From an uncultured Alphaproteobacteria bacterium (lineage in GTDB: Bacteria; Pseudomonadota; Alphaproteobacteria; HIMB59): DNA of 64,000 bases. The stretch lies in the NCBI GenBank assembly GCA_902591315.1, contig CACJAI010000001.1, positions 62,001 through 126,000 on the forward strand, given 5' to 3'. The notes beneath the pieces were generated by a model that saw only the letters and a list, made by a program, of their open reading frames with translations, did not search any database and had not been told where the DNA came from. Made by a program: the position numbers and the translations under genes. Each line of letters begins with the position of its first letter. Positions within the stretch are counted from its first letter, which is position 1. Shown piece after piece: positions 1 through 10,866 of this stretch.

Positions 1-2
1 GT

Positions 3-134
3 TTGGGGTCAATTTTTATTCATTTGAAAGCTGAAATAAATTGGTACAAGCTTTTTCATGACTTAATTAAAGATTTTTCAGTTAAAAATGTTGAAACCAA
101 TCAAAAAAAAGCATTCAAATTTGCAGATTTATGA
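3..134 (+). CDS. C-terminal end of an upstream CDS truncated by window edge (…FHDLIKDFSVKNVETNQKKAFKFADL*)
   Basis: Open frame 3 from window start to TGA at 132-134; no product recognised. Confidence 0.4.
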   Translation: MGSIFIHLKAEINWYKLFHDLIKDFSVKNVETNQKKAFKFADL

Positions 135-230
135 TTACTTTCAACAAATTTTTAATAAATTTTATAAATCTTAGACTTAACAAATTAGATTTATCTGATA
201 TACAACTTATCTTCTAAAAGGAACAAGTTA

Positions 231-1346
231 ATGATAATAGGCGCAGTTAAAGAGAAAAAAAAGTTTGAGAATAGAGTTGCTATTTCTCCTGATGATGTAA
301 AAAACTATGTGAAAGCCGGTCACCAAGTATTTATTGAAAAGGGGGCAGGTTCACTTTCTGGTTTTAATGATAAATCGTATAAAGAGTCTGGAGCGAGTCT
401 ATCTACTTCAAAAGAAGTTTTTAAGAATTCTGATATTATTTTAAAAATAAATTGCCCAACCCCAGACGAGTCTAAACTAATTAAAAATAACTCTATGGTT
501 ATTTCGCAAATCAGTATACAGAACAACCAAGACAGTATTAAAATTTTAAATTCTAAAAAAATATCAGCTTTTGCTTTAGAATTAGTCCCAAGAATTACTC
601 GAGCTCAAGATATGGATATTTTGTCCTCTCAAGCAAATTTAGCAGGATATCATGCGGTTATAGATGCTGCTCAAGAATTTAACAGAGTATTGCCATTATT
701 CATGACGGCTGCTGGTAAAGTTACTCCGGCAAATGTTTTAGTTATAGGTGCAGGTGTTGCAGGTTTACAAGCTATAGCAACTGCTAAACGATTAGGTGCT
801 ATTGTTTTTGCTACAGACGTTAGAATAGCCTCAAAAGAGCAAGTTGAAAGTCTTGGTGGTAAATTTGTTATGGTCGAGGATGAGGAGTCTAAGAATGCTG
901 AAACGAAGGGTGGTTATGCGAAAGAAATGAGTGCAGAGTACCAAAAAAAACAAGAGGCTTTATTGGCCGAAACTCTAAAGACAATGGATATTGTAATATG
1001 TACTGCTCAAATACCAGGAAGAAAAGCACCTTTAATTTTGAAAAAAGAAATGTTGGAAAACATGCAAAATGGTTCAGTTATTGTTGATCTAGCTGTAGAA
1101 TCAGGAGGGAACTGTGAATTTAGCCAAGTTGGAAAAGTTGTTTCAAAAAATGGTCTTAAGATTGTAGGTCATGCCAACGTTCCTGGCAGAGTTGCAAATA
1201 ATGCCTCAAGCCTTTTTTCAAAAAATATTTCTAACTTTTTAAAATTAATGAACTTTGAAGATAAGAAAAAATCTATGATTAATAAAAGTGATGAAATTAT
1301 TAAAGCTACAATGATTTGCTCAGCTGGAAAGATTTTAATAAAATAA
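231..1346 (+). CDS. pntAA: NAD(P) transhydrogenase subunit alpha, part 1
   Basis: MIIGAVKEKKKFENRVAISPDDV… and Rossmann GAGVAGLQAIATAKRLGA; followed by pntAB and pntB. Confidence 0.95.
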   Translation: MIIGAVKEKKKFENRVAISPDDVKNYVKAGHQVFIEKGAGSLSGFNDKSYKESGASLSTSKEVFKNSDIILKINCPTPDESKLIKNNSMVISQISIQNNQDSIKILNSKKISAFALELVPRITRAQDMDILSSQANLAGYHAVIDAAQEFNRVLPLFMTAAGKVTPANVLVIGAGVAGLQAIATAKRLGAIVFATDVRIASKEQVESLGGKFVMVEDEESKNAETKGGYAKEMSAEYQKKQEALLAETLKTMDIVICTAQIPGRKAPLILKKEMLENMQNGSVIVDLAVESGGNCEFSQVGKVVSKNGLKIVGHANVPGRVANNASSLFSKNISNFLKLMNFEDKKKSMINKSDEIIKATMICSAGKILIK

Positions 1347-1358
1347 AAAGGAGTTACT

Positions 1359-1748
1359 ATGTCAGAAATTTCAAATCAATTAGAAAATTTATCATACAAG
1401 GCACAACAAATTGCAAATGAGGCAAGCCAGTTAGCATCTAGTGTGGCCGAAACATCTGGGGGCCATAGTGACTTTATTATTTTTGGTATAACTGTTTTGG
1501 TATTGGCTTGTTTTGTAGGTTATTATGTAGTTTGGTCGGTTACCCCAGCTTTACATAGTCCTTTGATGGGTGTCACAAACGCTATTTCGTCCGTGATTAT
1601 TGTTGGAGCTTTATTGGCTGCAGGCCCTGTTGATAGCAACATTTCTAAATATTTTGGTTTGGTTGCTGTAACTCTTGCTGCCGTTAACATATTTGGGGGG
1701 TTTGTTGTAACAAATCGAATGCTCTCCATGTTTAAAAAGAAACAATAG
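1359..1748 (+). CDS. pntAB: NAD(P) transhydrogenase subunit alpha, part 2 (membrane)
   Basis: [25 protein letters not shown] motif; operon context. Confidence 0.95.
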   Translation: MSEISNQLENLSYKAQQIANEASQLASSVAETSGGHSDFIIFGITVLVLACFVGYYVVWSVTPALHSPLMGVTNAISSVIIVGALLAAGPVDSNISKYFGLVAVTLAAVNIFGGFVVTNRMLSMFKKKQ

Positions 1749-1755
1749 GTAAAAA

Positions 1756-3147
1756 ATGTCAACTTTAACAACTGCAGCATATTTAGTTTCATCGGTTTTA
1801 TTTATACTTTCTTTAAGAGGGTTATCACACCCCTCCACTGCAAGGAGAGGAAATTTTTTAGGAATTTTAGGGATGACTATAGCCATAGTTACAACACTGT
1901 CCAATCCTGGTGTACTAAGCTATAAAGAAATTGGAATAGCTTTTTTAATAGGTGGTCTGATTGGAACATCAATCGCAGTTAAAATTCAAATGACCGCATT
2001 ACCACAATTAGTTGCTGCTTTCCATAGCTTGGTAGGATTAGCTGCTGTGTTTGTTGCTGCCTCTGCATATTACAATCCTAGTGCCTTTAACATAGGTACC
2101 GTTGGATCTATTCCAATGGGAAGTTTAATTGAAATGTCAATTGGAACAGCGATAGGAGCGGTGACCTTTACAGGATCAATTATAGCTTTTGGAAAACTTC
2201 AAGGTTTTGTCTCTGGAAATCCTTTAGTTTTTAAAGGTCAACATTTTATTAATTTACTTTTGGGCTTAGGTATTATTGCTTTAATTGTTAAGTTTTGCAT
2301 CGATCAAAACCAAGAATTATTCTGGCTTATCGTTTTTGCCTCATTTGTTATCGGGGTACTTTTAATTGTTCCAATAGGAGGAGCAGATATGCCTGTTATT
2401 GTCTCAATGTTAAACTCATACTCTGGATGGGCTGCTGCTGGTATTGGTTTTACTCTATCTAATAACTTATTGATTATTACTGGTGCTCTTGTTGGTTCGT
2501 CAGGTGCTATTTTGAGTTACATAATGTGTAAGGGAATGAACAGATCTTTCTTAAACGTTTTACTTGGAGGGTTTGGTGGTGAACAAGCAGCTAGTGCTGG
2601 TGGAGTAAAAGATGATCGTCAAGCAAAACAAGGTAACGCTGCTGATGCTGCATTTATGATGAAAAATAGTAAAACAATAATTATTGTTCCAGGGTACGGA
2701 ATGGCTGTGGCTCAAGCACAACACGCACTGAGAGAGATGGGTGATTTACTTAAAGCGGCAGGTGCAGAAGTAAGATATGCAATCCATCCTGTAGCTGGAA
2801 GAATGCCGGGACACATGAACGTGTTACTTGCAGAAGCAAATGTTCCTTATGATGAGGTTTTAGAACTTGATGAAATTAATAGAGATTTTTCAGAGACAGA
2901 TGTTGCATTTGTGATTGGTGCTAATGATGTAACTAACCCAGCTGCAAAAACTGATAAGACGAGTGCCATTTATGGTATGCCTATTTTAGATGTTGAAAAT
3001 GCAGGTCAAGTATTTTTCGTTAAAAGGGGTATGGCAAGTGGATATGCAGGTGTTCAAAATGAATTATTTTTCAGAGACAATACTTTAATGCTATTTGGAG
3101 ATGCTAAAAAAGTTTGTGAAGATATAATTAAAGGGTTAGAGAATTAG
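1756..3147 (+). CDS. pntB: NAD(P) transhydrogenase subunit beta
   Basis: Multi-TM plus C-terminal NADP domain ([18 protein letters not shown]…, [10 protein letters not shown]). Confidence 0.96.
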   Translation: MSTLTTAAYLVSSVLFILSLRGLSHPSTARRGNFLGILGMTIAIVTTLSNPGVLSYKEIGIAFLIGGLIGTSIAVKIQMTALPQLVAAFHSLVGLAAVFVAASAYYNPSAFNIGTVGSIPMGSLIEMSIGTAIGAVTFTGSIIAFGKLQGFVSGNPLVFKGQHFINLLLGLGIIALIVKFCIDQNQELFWLIVFASFVIGVLLIVPIGGADMPVIVSMLNSYSGWAAAGIGFTLSNNLLIITGALVGSSGAILSYIMCKGMNRSFLNVLLGGFGGEQAASAGGVKDDRQAKQGNAADAAFMMKNSKTIIIVPGYGMAVAQAQHALREMGDLLKAAGAEVRYAIHPVAGRMPGHMNVLLAEANVPYDEVLELDEINRDFSETDVAFVIGANDVTNPAAKTDKTSAIYGMPILDVENAGQVFFVKRGMASGYAGVQNELFFRDNTLMLFGDAKKVCEDIIKGLEN

Positions 3148-3344
3148 TCGAATTTCTTCTTACGCATTAGCTTTTTAAATCTTTTAATTGATTCGGCTTT
3201 TTCACGAAGCTTTCTTTCTGATGGTTTCTCATAATTTTTTCTAAGCTTTAATTCTTTGAAAATACCTTCTCTTAAAAGCTTTTTTTTAAGTACGCGTATT
3301 GCCGCCTCAACATTATTATCTCTGACTTGAACTTCTATTGCCAA
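3144..3344 (-). CDS. rpsU: 30S ribosomal protein S21
   Basis: (M/L)[44 protein letters not shown]; likely TTG start at 3342-3344, so the ORF-track start at 3545 is too long. Confidence 0.93.
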   Translation of the reverse strand: MAIEVQVRDNNVEAAIRVLKKKLLREGIFKELKLRKNYEKPSERKLREKAESIKRFKKLMRKKKFD

Positions 3345-3381
3345 TCTAGTAACCTCATAAAGGCGTAATTTATATATAATT

Positions 3382-4011
3382 ATGAAGTCAAAGCAAGAAA
3401 AATTAGCTAACTTATTTATTAACGAAGTACCCAAATTTGGTTGGTCTAGAGAAACTCTCTTACAATGTGCAAAAAAGCAAAGAATTTCAACATCTGTTCT
3501 AGCAAAATTATTTCCATCTTTTGAATATGATGTCTTAAAATTCATAATTGCTCAAAATAACATTCAAGTTGAGAAGAATTACAACTCCTTCAACAACTCA
3601 CGATTAAAAACTAGAGATAAAATTAAAACAATCATGGAGTTGAAATTTGAAAATAACAGTCATCTAAAAAAAGCATTGCCTGAAATGCTAAAATTTCTTT
3701 TAAGACCTGGTAACATATTAATGTCCATTAAAATGCTACATGAAAATAGCGACTTTATATGGAGTTTATCAGGTGATAAATCAAATGATTTTAGTTACTA
3801 TTCAAAGCGAGGTTTGCTTTCAATGATTTATCTTGCCACATTAATTTATTGGCTTAACGATAAGTCAGAAAAAGACATTGCTACCAAAAACTTTATCAGC
3901 AAATCAGTTGATGGAATAGTTGATGGGGTTTCAAGACTCAAACAATTAAGCATATTAAAGAATTTAGCTGAAAACTTCATGTCAAGATACGCATCAAAAA
4001 GAACGTCTTAA
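3382..4011 (+). CDS. COQ9 family / rpsU-divergently transcribed protein
   Basis: Position divergent from rpsU and helical COQ9-like sequence. Confidence 0.8.
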   Translation: MKSKQEKLANLFINEVPKFGWSRETLLQCAKKQRISTSVLAKLFPSFEYDVLKFIIAQNNIQVEKNYNSFNNSRLKTRDKIKTIMELKFENNSHLKKALPEMLKFLLRPGNILMSIKMLHENSDFIWSLSGDKSNDFSYYSKRGLLSMIYLATLIYWLNDKSEKDIATKNFISKSVDGIVDGVSRLKQLSILKNLAENFMSRYASKRTS

Positions 4012-4073
4012 ACTAATAAATTCTCTTCATCTAATATCTTAATTCATTATAATGGTTTTATAACTTAGGAGGA

Positions 4074-5465
4074 TTGATGAATTTGCAGAAAACTATAACG
4101 CCTATTGATAATTCTATCTACTTAGAGAGAGAGTTAGCCTCAGATAGTAAAATTAATTCAGTCATAGATACAGCTTCAACAAGTTTTGAAATTTGGAAAA
4201 ACACATCTCTTGATGACCGAATTAATATTGTTAATAAATTTATTGATAACTTAATCGATCTCAAAGATGAAATATCAAAGGAAATTTGTTGGCAAATTGG
4301 AAGACCCATATCTCAATGTGCAGGAGAATTAAGAGGCTTTGAAGAGCGCTCAAGACACATGGTAGATATTGCGAAAGACTCATTACAAAATCTTCCAGCC
4401 ACTCAAAACGAAGAATTTGACAACTATATATACAAAACACCTCTTGGGGTGATTTTTGTAATGGCCCCATGGAATTATCCAATTATTACTGCAACTAACA
4501 CAATTGTTCCTGCTATAATTTCAGGTAATAGTTTAATTTTAAAACATTCATCTCAAACACCAAGATGTGCAGAACTAATTTTTCAAGCTTTTGAAAACAC
4601 TGGGATACCTGAAGGTGTTTTCCAATTTATTCATACTGATCATAAAGCTTGTGAAAAAATAATCTCTGACTCAAGAATAGCTCACGTTGTTTTTACTGGC
4701 TCTGTAAGAGGAGGCCAGGAGGTAAAAAAATATATAGGAACACGATTTATTAATGCTGGTCTAGAATTAGGAGGGAAAGATCCTGCCTACGTTAGAGCAG
4801 ATGCTGATTTAAAACACGCAATTGAAAACCTTGCAGACGGTGCACTATTTAATTCTGGTCAATCTTGTTGTGGTATAGAAAGAATTTATGTAGATAAAAA
4901 AATTTATAAAGAATTTATAGATGGCTTCAAAAGCATTACTGAAAATTATAATTTAAATGACCCCTCAAAACCTGACACAAATTTAGGTCCTGTAGTAAGA
5001 CAATCAGCAGCTAATTTTATTAGAGCTCAAATAAATGAAGCGGAGAGCAGCGGAGCAAAACGTCTTATTGATGAGAGTAAATTTACAATATCCAGAGAAG
5101 ATAATTGTTATGTTAGCCCTCAAGTTATGGTTGATGTCAATCATGATATGAGATTCATGATGGAGGAAACTTTTGGTCCTGCTGTTGGTATTATGCCCGT
5201 AGATGATGATAAAGAAGCAAAAAATTTGATGAATGATAGCCCTTATGGACTAACTGCATCTATTTGGACAAAAGATTTGGAGTTTGCTAAAGAATTTGGA
5301 AAAAATGTTCAAACAGGAACTTTCTTCATGAATAGATGTGATTACTTAGATCCGGCACTTGCATGGACGGGCGTAAAAGACACTGGTATCGGTTGCTCAC
5401 TTTCAGTATTAGCATTTGATCAATTTACAAGACCGCAGAGTTTTCATATGCGCAAAGTAGTTTAG
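4074..5465 (+). CDS. Aldehyde dehydrogenase family protein
   Basis: APWNYP, ELGGKDP, NSGQSCCG catalytic Cys region, EETFGP. Confidence 0.93.
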   Translation: MMNLQKTITPIDNSIYLERELASDSKINSVIDTASTSFEIWKNTSLDDRINIVNKFIDNLIDLKDEISKEICWQIGRPISQCAGELRGFEERSRHMVDIAKDSLQNLPATQNEEFDNYIYKTPLGVIFVMAPWNYPIITATNTIVPAIISGNSLILKHSSQTPRCAELIFQAFENTGIPEGVFQFIHTDHKACEKIISDSRIAHVVFTGSVRGGQEVKKYIGTRFINAGLELGGKDPAYVRADADLKHAIENLADGALFNSGQSCCGIERIYVDKKIYKEFIDGFKSITENYNLNDPSKPDTNLGPVVRQSAANFIRAQINEAESSGAKRLIDESKFTISREDNCYVSPQVMVDVNHDMRFMMEETFGPAVGIMPVDDDKEAKNLMNDSPYGLTASIWTKDLEFAKEFGKNVQTGTFFMNRCDYLDPALAWTGVKDTGIGCSLSVLAFDQFTRPQSFHMRKVV

Positions 5466-5521
5466 AGTGTTGGTCTACAAAGTTATTAATAAAATGTTAA
5501 AATCTAATTATTTAGTCGATT

Positions 5522-6883
5522 ATGAGCATTACTTATAAAGAATTAGAAAAAAAAATAAAATCAAAAGAGATTGATACTGTTTTAGTATCTCTATCCGATA
5601 TGCAAGGTCGACTAGTGGGAAAAAGAGTAACAGGTAAGGCTTTTTTAGACTACGTTCACAAAGAAACTCATTTTTGTGACTATCTTTATACGGTTGATAT
5701 GGATATGTATACAGTTCCTGGATTTAAATCATCCTCTTGGGAGACTGGGTACGGAGATATGACTGTTAAGCCTGACCAAAGAACCATCAAAGTTTTACCA
5801 TGGTTAGATAAAACAGCTTTAGTTCTCGGCGATGCTTTTCAACATGATGGAAAGACTCCTGTTTCGCATTCCACAAGACAAGTTTTAAGAGAGGCGATTA
5901 TAAAAGCAAATAAAATGGGATTTGAACCGATGTTAGGTTCAGAATTAGAATTCTTTCTTTTCAAACAAACTTATGAAGATATACATTCTAGTTATTATAA
6001 AAATTTAAAAGAAACATCATGGTACATAGAAGATTATATGATATTTCAAACTTCAAAAGAGGAGCCTTTTAATCAAGAGTTAAGAAATAGTTTATTAGAC
6101 TCCGGTATATATGTTGAGTGCACTAAAGGGGAGGCCTCACCTGGTCAACAAGAAATTAATGTAGTTTTTACTGATGCTCTTAGTATGGCAGATAACCATA
6201 TTTTAATAAAAAATGCTGCAAAAGAGATTGCTTTTAAACATAATCGGGCAGTTAGTTTTATGGCAAAATACAAACAAGATTTCTGCGGAAGTTCCTGTCA
6301 TATTCATAATTCTTTATTCGATAAAAAAACAAAAAAAAATATTTTCTCTGATACCAAAGACAAATATGGAATGTCTAAAATTTTCAAAAGCTATGTAGCT
6401 GGACAAATTTTATTTTTGAGGGATCTATCAATTTTTTTAGCTCCAAACGTAAATTCTTATAAAAGATTTCAAGAGTCCTCTTTTGCTCCAACATCTGCCG
6501 CCTGGGGAATTGATAATAGAACCGCTGGATTTAGATTAGCAGGACATGGAAGTTCAATAAGAATTGAATGCAGAGTTCCTGGGGCAGATGTTAATCCCTA
6601 CCTTGCTTTTGCTGGATTGATTCAAGCAGGTCTGTATGGAATTGAGAATAAATTAGAACTTGAAGAGCCATTATCTGGAAATATATATCAAAATAGAAAG
6701 GCAAAAAATGTTCCTGGTACACTTTATGAAGCAATTGAACTTGCTAAGAAATCAAAATTATTACCAAAGATTTTCCATTCAGATGTTTTAGAACACTATA
6801 TTCATGCTGCAAAATGGGAGCAGAGTGAATATGATAAATCTGTAAATGACTGGGAGCACCGTCGTTATTTTGAGAGAGGATAA
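5522..6883 (+). CDS. Glutamine synthetase family protein (gamma-glutamylamide ligase-like)
   Basis: GSELEFFLF, GEASPGQQEINVVF, SCHIHNS, RIECRVPGADVNPYLAFA motifs. Confidence 0.9.
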   Translation: MSITYKELEKKIKSKEIDTVLVSLSDMQGRLVGKRVTGKAFLDYVHKETHFCDYLYTVDMDMYTVPGFKSSSWETGYGDMTVKPDQRTIKVLPWLDKTALVLGDAFQHDGKTPVSHSTRQVLREAIIKANKMGFEPMLGSELEFFLFKQTYEDIHSSYYKNLKETSWYIEDYMIFQTSKEEPFNQELRNSLLDSGIYVECTKGEASPGQQEINVVFTDALSMADNHILIKNAAKEIAFKHNRAVSFMAKYKQDFCGSSCHIHNSLFDKKTKKNIFSDTKDKYGMSKIFKSYVAGQILFLRDLSIFLAPNVNSYKRFQESSFAPTSAAWGIDNRTAGFRLAGHGSSIRIECRVPGADVNPYLAFAGLIQAGLYGIENKLELEEPLSGNIYQNRKAKNVPGTLYEAIELAKKSKLLPKIFHSDVLEHYIHAAKWEQSEYDKSVNDWEHRRYFERG

Positions 6884-6895
6884 ATAGGGTTATAA

Positions 6896-8041
6896 ATGCA
6901 AAATATGAATTGGAATTATCCAACAAACGTTTGGTTTGGAGTTGATAGATCAAAAGAAATACAAAAAGCTTGTGATACTTTAGGTATTAAAAATCCTTTA
7001 ATTGTTACAGATCCTGGATTATTGCAAACATCAATTATTGATGAAATCAATAGTAGTCTGTCATCAAATACACAAATTTACAGCGATGTTCAAGGAAACC
7101 CAACTGGTTCAAATGTAACTAATGGTGTAAAAGTTTTTTTAGAGGGTGATCACGATGGTGTCATAGCCATAGGTGGCGGATCTGGAATGGACGCTGGAAA
7201 AGGAATAGCTTTTTTAGCTCATCAATCAAGACCACTTTGGGATTTTGAAGATATTGGAGATTGGTGGACAAGAGCAGACCCAAGTGTAATCAAACCTATA
7301 ATAGCTATACCTACGACTGCAGGAACAGGTTCCGAAGTGGGAAGAGCGGCTGTCTTTTTAAACGAAGAAAATCATAAAAAGAAAATAATTTTTCACCCAA
7401 AAATGTTACCACAGATTGCGATACTAGACCCATCTTTGACATTAAATCTACCAAAAAGTATTACAGCTGGAACAGGAATGGATGCATTGGCACACTGTAT
7501 TGAAGCTTATTCATCTCCTTTTTATCACCCAATGGCAGAGGGCACAGCTTTAGAGGGTTTAAGACTAGTCAAAGAAAATATTCAAGAGGTTTATCATAAT
7601 GGAAATAATGTTGAAGCAAGATCGCATATGTTAGTTGCTTCTATGATGGGTGCAGCTGCATTTCAAAAGGGTCTAGGTGCTATTCACTCTGTTACACACC
7701 CAGTAAATTCCTTATACAAGACTCATCATGGAACAACAAATGGTACAGTTATGCCATTTGTTTTGAATTATAATCGTAGCACTATTGAAGAAAAATTTAC
7801 TAGATTGGCAAATTTTCTAGATATTAAAAATGGCTTCGAGGGTATCCTTGATTGGATTATTGAATTAAAAAAAGATATGGAGATACCTGAAACACTTAAA
7901 GATATGGGTGTTAATGAGGGAGATGAGATTAAATTGGCGCCATTAGCACAAGAGGATCCAAGCACTGGTGCAAACCCACTAGAGATGACAGTAGAAAGAT
8001 TTCAAGAATTAATATTAAATTGTATTGCCGGAAAATATTAA
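6896..8041 (+). CDS. Iron-containing alcohol dehydrogenase
   Basis: IGGGSGMDAGKGIA, TTAGTGSEVGRAAV, AGTGMDALAHCIEAY. Confidence 0.92.
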   Translation: MQNMNWNYPTNVWFGVDRSKEIQKACDTLGIKNPLIVTDPGLLQTSIIDEINSSLSSNTQIYSDVQGNPTGSNVTNGVKVFLEGDHDGVIAIGGGSGMDAGKGIAFLAHQSRPLWDFEDIGDWWTRADPSVIKPIIAIPTTAGTGSEVGRAAVFLNEENHKKKIIFHPKMLPQIAILDPSLTLNLPKSITAGTGMDALAHCIEAYSSPFYHPMAEGTALEGLRLVKENIQEVYHNGNNVEARSHMLVASMMGAAAFQKGLGAIHSVTHPVNSLYKTHHGTTNGTVMPFVLNYNRSTIEEKFTRLANFLDIKNGFEGILDWIIELKKDMEIPETLKDMGVNEGDEIKLAPLAQEDPSTGANPLEMTVERFQELILNCIAGKY

Positions 8042-8820
8042 ATTTTTAGAAATTGTTGGTGAGCTTTTTTTGAAATTGATGCAATAACATCACCATTTGA
8101 TTGAAAATTTAGTGGATTTCCTTTCCAATCACTAATTATACCACCGCTCTCTTCTACAATATTAACTAAAGGGATATAATCATAAGGTTTTAAGAAAGAC
8201 TCTACTACTAAGGGTATTCTTTTTTCAGCCAAAAGTCCGTATTGTACACAATCACCACCAAAGGTTGCATATTTAGTTTTTTTAATCAGAGCATTATATT
8301 TTTTATTCTTATTATTTGATTTGAAAGCTGTCATTCCAGATGTACTAAAATATAATTTGGATAAGTTTAAATTTTTTTGAGATTTCTTAATTTTTTTTCC
8401 ATTACAATAAGCACCATTGTCTCTAATTCCAATCCATGTTTTGTTTATATCAGGACAGTTAATAATTCCAATTACAGGTATTTTATCAATACACAAAGAA
8501 ATTAATGTTCCAAAATTACCATTTCCATTAATAAAATTTTTTGTTCCATCTATTGGGTCGATTACCCATACAAATGGAGAGTTATTTGATTTATTTTGGT
8601 ATTCCTCTCCGTATATATCGTGACTAGGATATTTTTTAATGATCATTGATCGCAATTCTTTTTCAATTTTCATGTCTATTTTAGTTACAGGTGATTTATC
8701 TGATTTGAAATCTATTTTTAGTCGATGAGATGGTGTTTTCTTAATTATTTTTTCTGACGCATTAACGAGTTTTTTAGCAAAGTTTAAATATTGAGATAAA
8801 TCTTTAAGTTTTAAAGGCAT
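8038..8820 (-). CDS. Inositol monophosphatase family protein (HisN-like histidinol-phosphatase)
   Basis: VWVIDPIDGTKNFINGNGNFGTLIS motif. Confidence 0.85.
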   Translation of the reverse strand: MPLKLKDLSQYLNFAKKLVNASEKIIKKTPSHRLKIDFKSDKSPVTKIDMKIEKELRSMIIKKYPSHDIYGEEYQNKSNNSPFVWVIDPIDGTKNFINGNGNFGTLISLCIDKIPVIGIINCPDINKTWIGIRDNGAYCNGKKIKKSQKNLNLSKLYFSTSGMTAFKSNNKNKKYNALIKKTKYATFGGDCVQYGLLAEKRIPLVVESFLKPYDYIPLVNIVEESGGIISDWKGNPLNFQSNGDVIASISKKAHQQFLKI

Positions 8821-8861
8821 TTACAAAATATATAGAAAAAAAGCATTACTACTAATAATTT

Positions 8862-9497
8862 TTAATTTAAGCTATTTTTAAGCTTCTGAAAAATAATCTC
8901 AAAATTTTCTGATGTCTGAGCGCCATTTATAACAATTTGTTTATTTATTATAAATGTAGGAACGCTATTTATACCCATCTTTCTAGCTTGAATTTCTTCA
9001 TTAGCGAGTGGCTCAATATTTTCTTGATCTGACAAATAACTTTTAAAATCTTCAGCGTCAATTTTATGTTTTATAGCTATATCCAACAATACATTGGGGT
9101 CACCTATGTCTTCACCATTTAAGAAATAAGACTCAAATAAACTATCTAAAACATTTTCCTGTACACCCTGTTTGTATGCTAAAGCTAAAAGTCTATGTGA
9201 ATTAAAGGAATTTGGGGTTGTCATAATAGAGTCAAAGTTAAAATTAATTCCTTCTACAAGTCCTTCATCATAGATATTGTCATAAATCGTCTTTGCTGCA
9301 TCAGCACTTCCAAATTTAGAAATTAAATATTCTTGCCTATCCATACCATCAGGTGGCATTCCCGGATTTAATTGAAAAGGTCTCCAAGTTTGTTTGAATT
9401 TTGTATCTTTGTGATTACTAATAGCTTTTTCTAATCTTTTTTTCCCAATATAGCACCACGGGCAAACAGTATCTGAAAATATATCTAGTTCGATCAT
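8862..9497 (-). CDS. DsbA family oxidoreductase (FrnE-like)
   Basis: DIFSDTVCPWCYIGKKRLEKAI; GINSVPTFIINKQIVINGAQ. Confidence 0.9.
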   Translation of the reverse strand: MIELDIFSDTVCPWCYIGKKRLEKAISNHKDTKFKQTWRPFQLNPGMPPDGMDRQEYLISKFGSADAAKTIYDNIYDEGLVEGINFNFDSIMTTPNSFNSHRLLALAYKQGVQENVLDSLFESYFLNGEDIGDPNVLLDIAIKHKIDAEDFKSYLSDQENIEPLANEEIQARKMGINSVPTFIINKQIVINGAQTSENFEIIFQKLKNSLN

Positions 9498-9587
9498 AAA
9501 TTTATTTAAATATTCATGACATAAAAAAATAATAATTCATAGTTATTAAAGTTAAAAATCTGATAAAATAGAAAATGGGAGATTCAT

Positions 9588-9995
9588 ATGATAGGAAATT
9601 TTAACGGAATATTTTATTTAGTAATTTTTTTAATTATTTTAGTGATGAATGCTTTTTACGGCTTTAACTGTTTGTTTAATACCAAAAATTTCATAAGCAA
9701 ATATGGAATTGATGTGACAGCAGCATTTTTTGCTAGGTTTGCTGGAGCAGTAATTGTAGGTGCTGTTTTAATGCAGTTATACATTTTATTTAGAGGCACA
9801 GAGGCTACATGGGCATTCTTTAATTTTATGTTTATAATCATGACCATTATAGCAATATCAGCTTTTTACACTGGTGAGATTGATAAATTAGGAAGAACTG
9901 ACCAATATTCAAGAGAAGGATGGTTATCAACAGGAGGTCTAGCAATAGGTTGGGCTATTCTTTGTTTTGGACTTGCAGATAAGATTTATATTTAA
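9588..9995 (+). CDS. Multi-pass membrane protein, unknown function
   Basis: 135 aa with several hydrophobic segments. Confidence 0.6.
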   Translation: MIGNFNGIFYLVIFLIILVMNAFYGFNCLFNTKNFISKYGIDVTAAFFARFAGAVIVGAVLMQLYILFRGTEATWAFFNFMFIIMTIIAISAFYTGEIDKLGRTDQYSREGWLSTGGLAIGWAILCFGLADKIYI

Positions 9996-10837
9996 CGATT
10001 TCTGATAAAATAAATAAAAATTAAAGAAGTTAAATACATTATGACGCTGTATGTGGCAGCTGGTATAATATACAGTCCACCACCAAAAACACTTGTGCCT
10101 ACAAAAATAGCTAAAGTTCCGTTTTGAAGACCACACTCTATTGAAATAGCTTTTTGTTGTGAGGTTCCTGTTCCAAAAAACTTTGCCCAGTAAAAAGCAA
10201 TTAACATCATTAATAAATTGAGAGAAAGGACTATCAATCCAGTTTGAGCAAAATACTCAACTAAATTTTCTCTCTCAGCTAAAATAGCTCCAATCAAAAC
10301 TAAAACAAACAAAGCAGTTGAAAGTATTTTAGCAAAGTTCTCAATTCTCTTGGTTAAAAAAGATAAGTTAGCTCTGAAAGTCATTCCAATTAAAACAGGT
10401 AATGTTACTATCAAAAACATACTTATAGCTATTCCTGTCAGTGAGATTGAGCCCAAAGAATTGTCAGAAATTAATCCCATCGATATCCCCAAAACTAAAG
10501 GTACAGAAATTACACTTAAAAGGCTCATCACTGCAGTTAAAGATATTGATAGAGCAACATCCCCTTTAGCAAAAGAAGTAAGAATATTAGAAGTTACTCC
10601 ACCTGGAGCAGCAGCGATTAATATTAAACCTATAGCTATTTCAGGTTGAAGTGGCCAAACCAAAACAATTATTAAAGCAACTATTGGTAGAAAAATTAAT
10701 TGACTAATTAAACCTATGATAAAATTTTTAGGTGCCTTCACTACTCTAGCAAAATCTGAAAACGTCAAACCCAAGCCTAAAGTGAACATAATAAAAGCTA
10801 AGGCTAATGGTAGAATTACATCAGTTATGAAATTCAT
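9992..10837 (-). CDS. Bile acid:sodium symporter family protein
   Basis: LGLGLTFSDFARVVKAPKNFIIGLISQ; AAPGGVTSNILTSFAKGDVALS; IECGLQNGTLAIFV. Confidence 0.9.
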   Translation of the reverse strand: MNFITDVILPLALAFIMFTLGLGLTFSDFARVVKAPKNFIIGLISQLIFLPIVALIIVLVWPLQPEIAIGLILIAAAPGGVTSNILTSFAKGDVALSISLTAVMSLLSVISVPLVLGISMGLISDNSLGSISLTGIAISMFLIVTLPVLIGMTFRANLSFLTKRIENFAKILSTALFVLVLIGAILAERENLVEYFAQTGLIVLSLNLLMMLIAFYWAKFFGTGTSQQKAISIECGLQNGTLAIFVGTSVFGGGLYIIPAATYSVIMYLTSLIFIYFIRNR

Positions 10838-10866
10838 AGATAAATATTAACAAAAACTCAAAATAA

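Noticed and set aside
1523-1904. Antisense ORFs (1523..1792 -, 1611..1904 -) over pntAB/pntB
   Set aside because: Shadow ORFs opposite strongly recognised genes; no plausible protein features.
10350-10649. Antisense 99-aa ORF over the bile acid symporter gene
   Set aside because: Opposite a clear multi-TM family gene; composition typical of a reverse-frame shadow.
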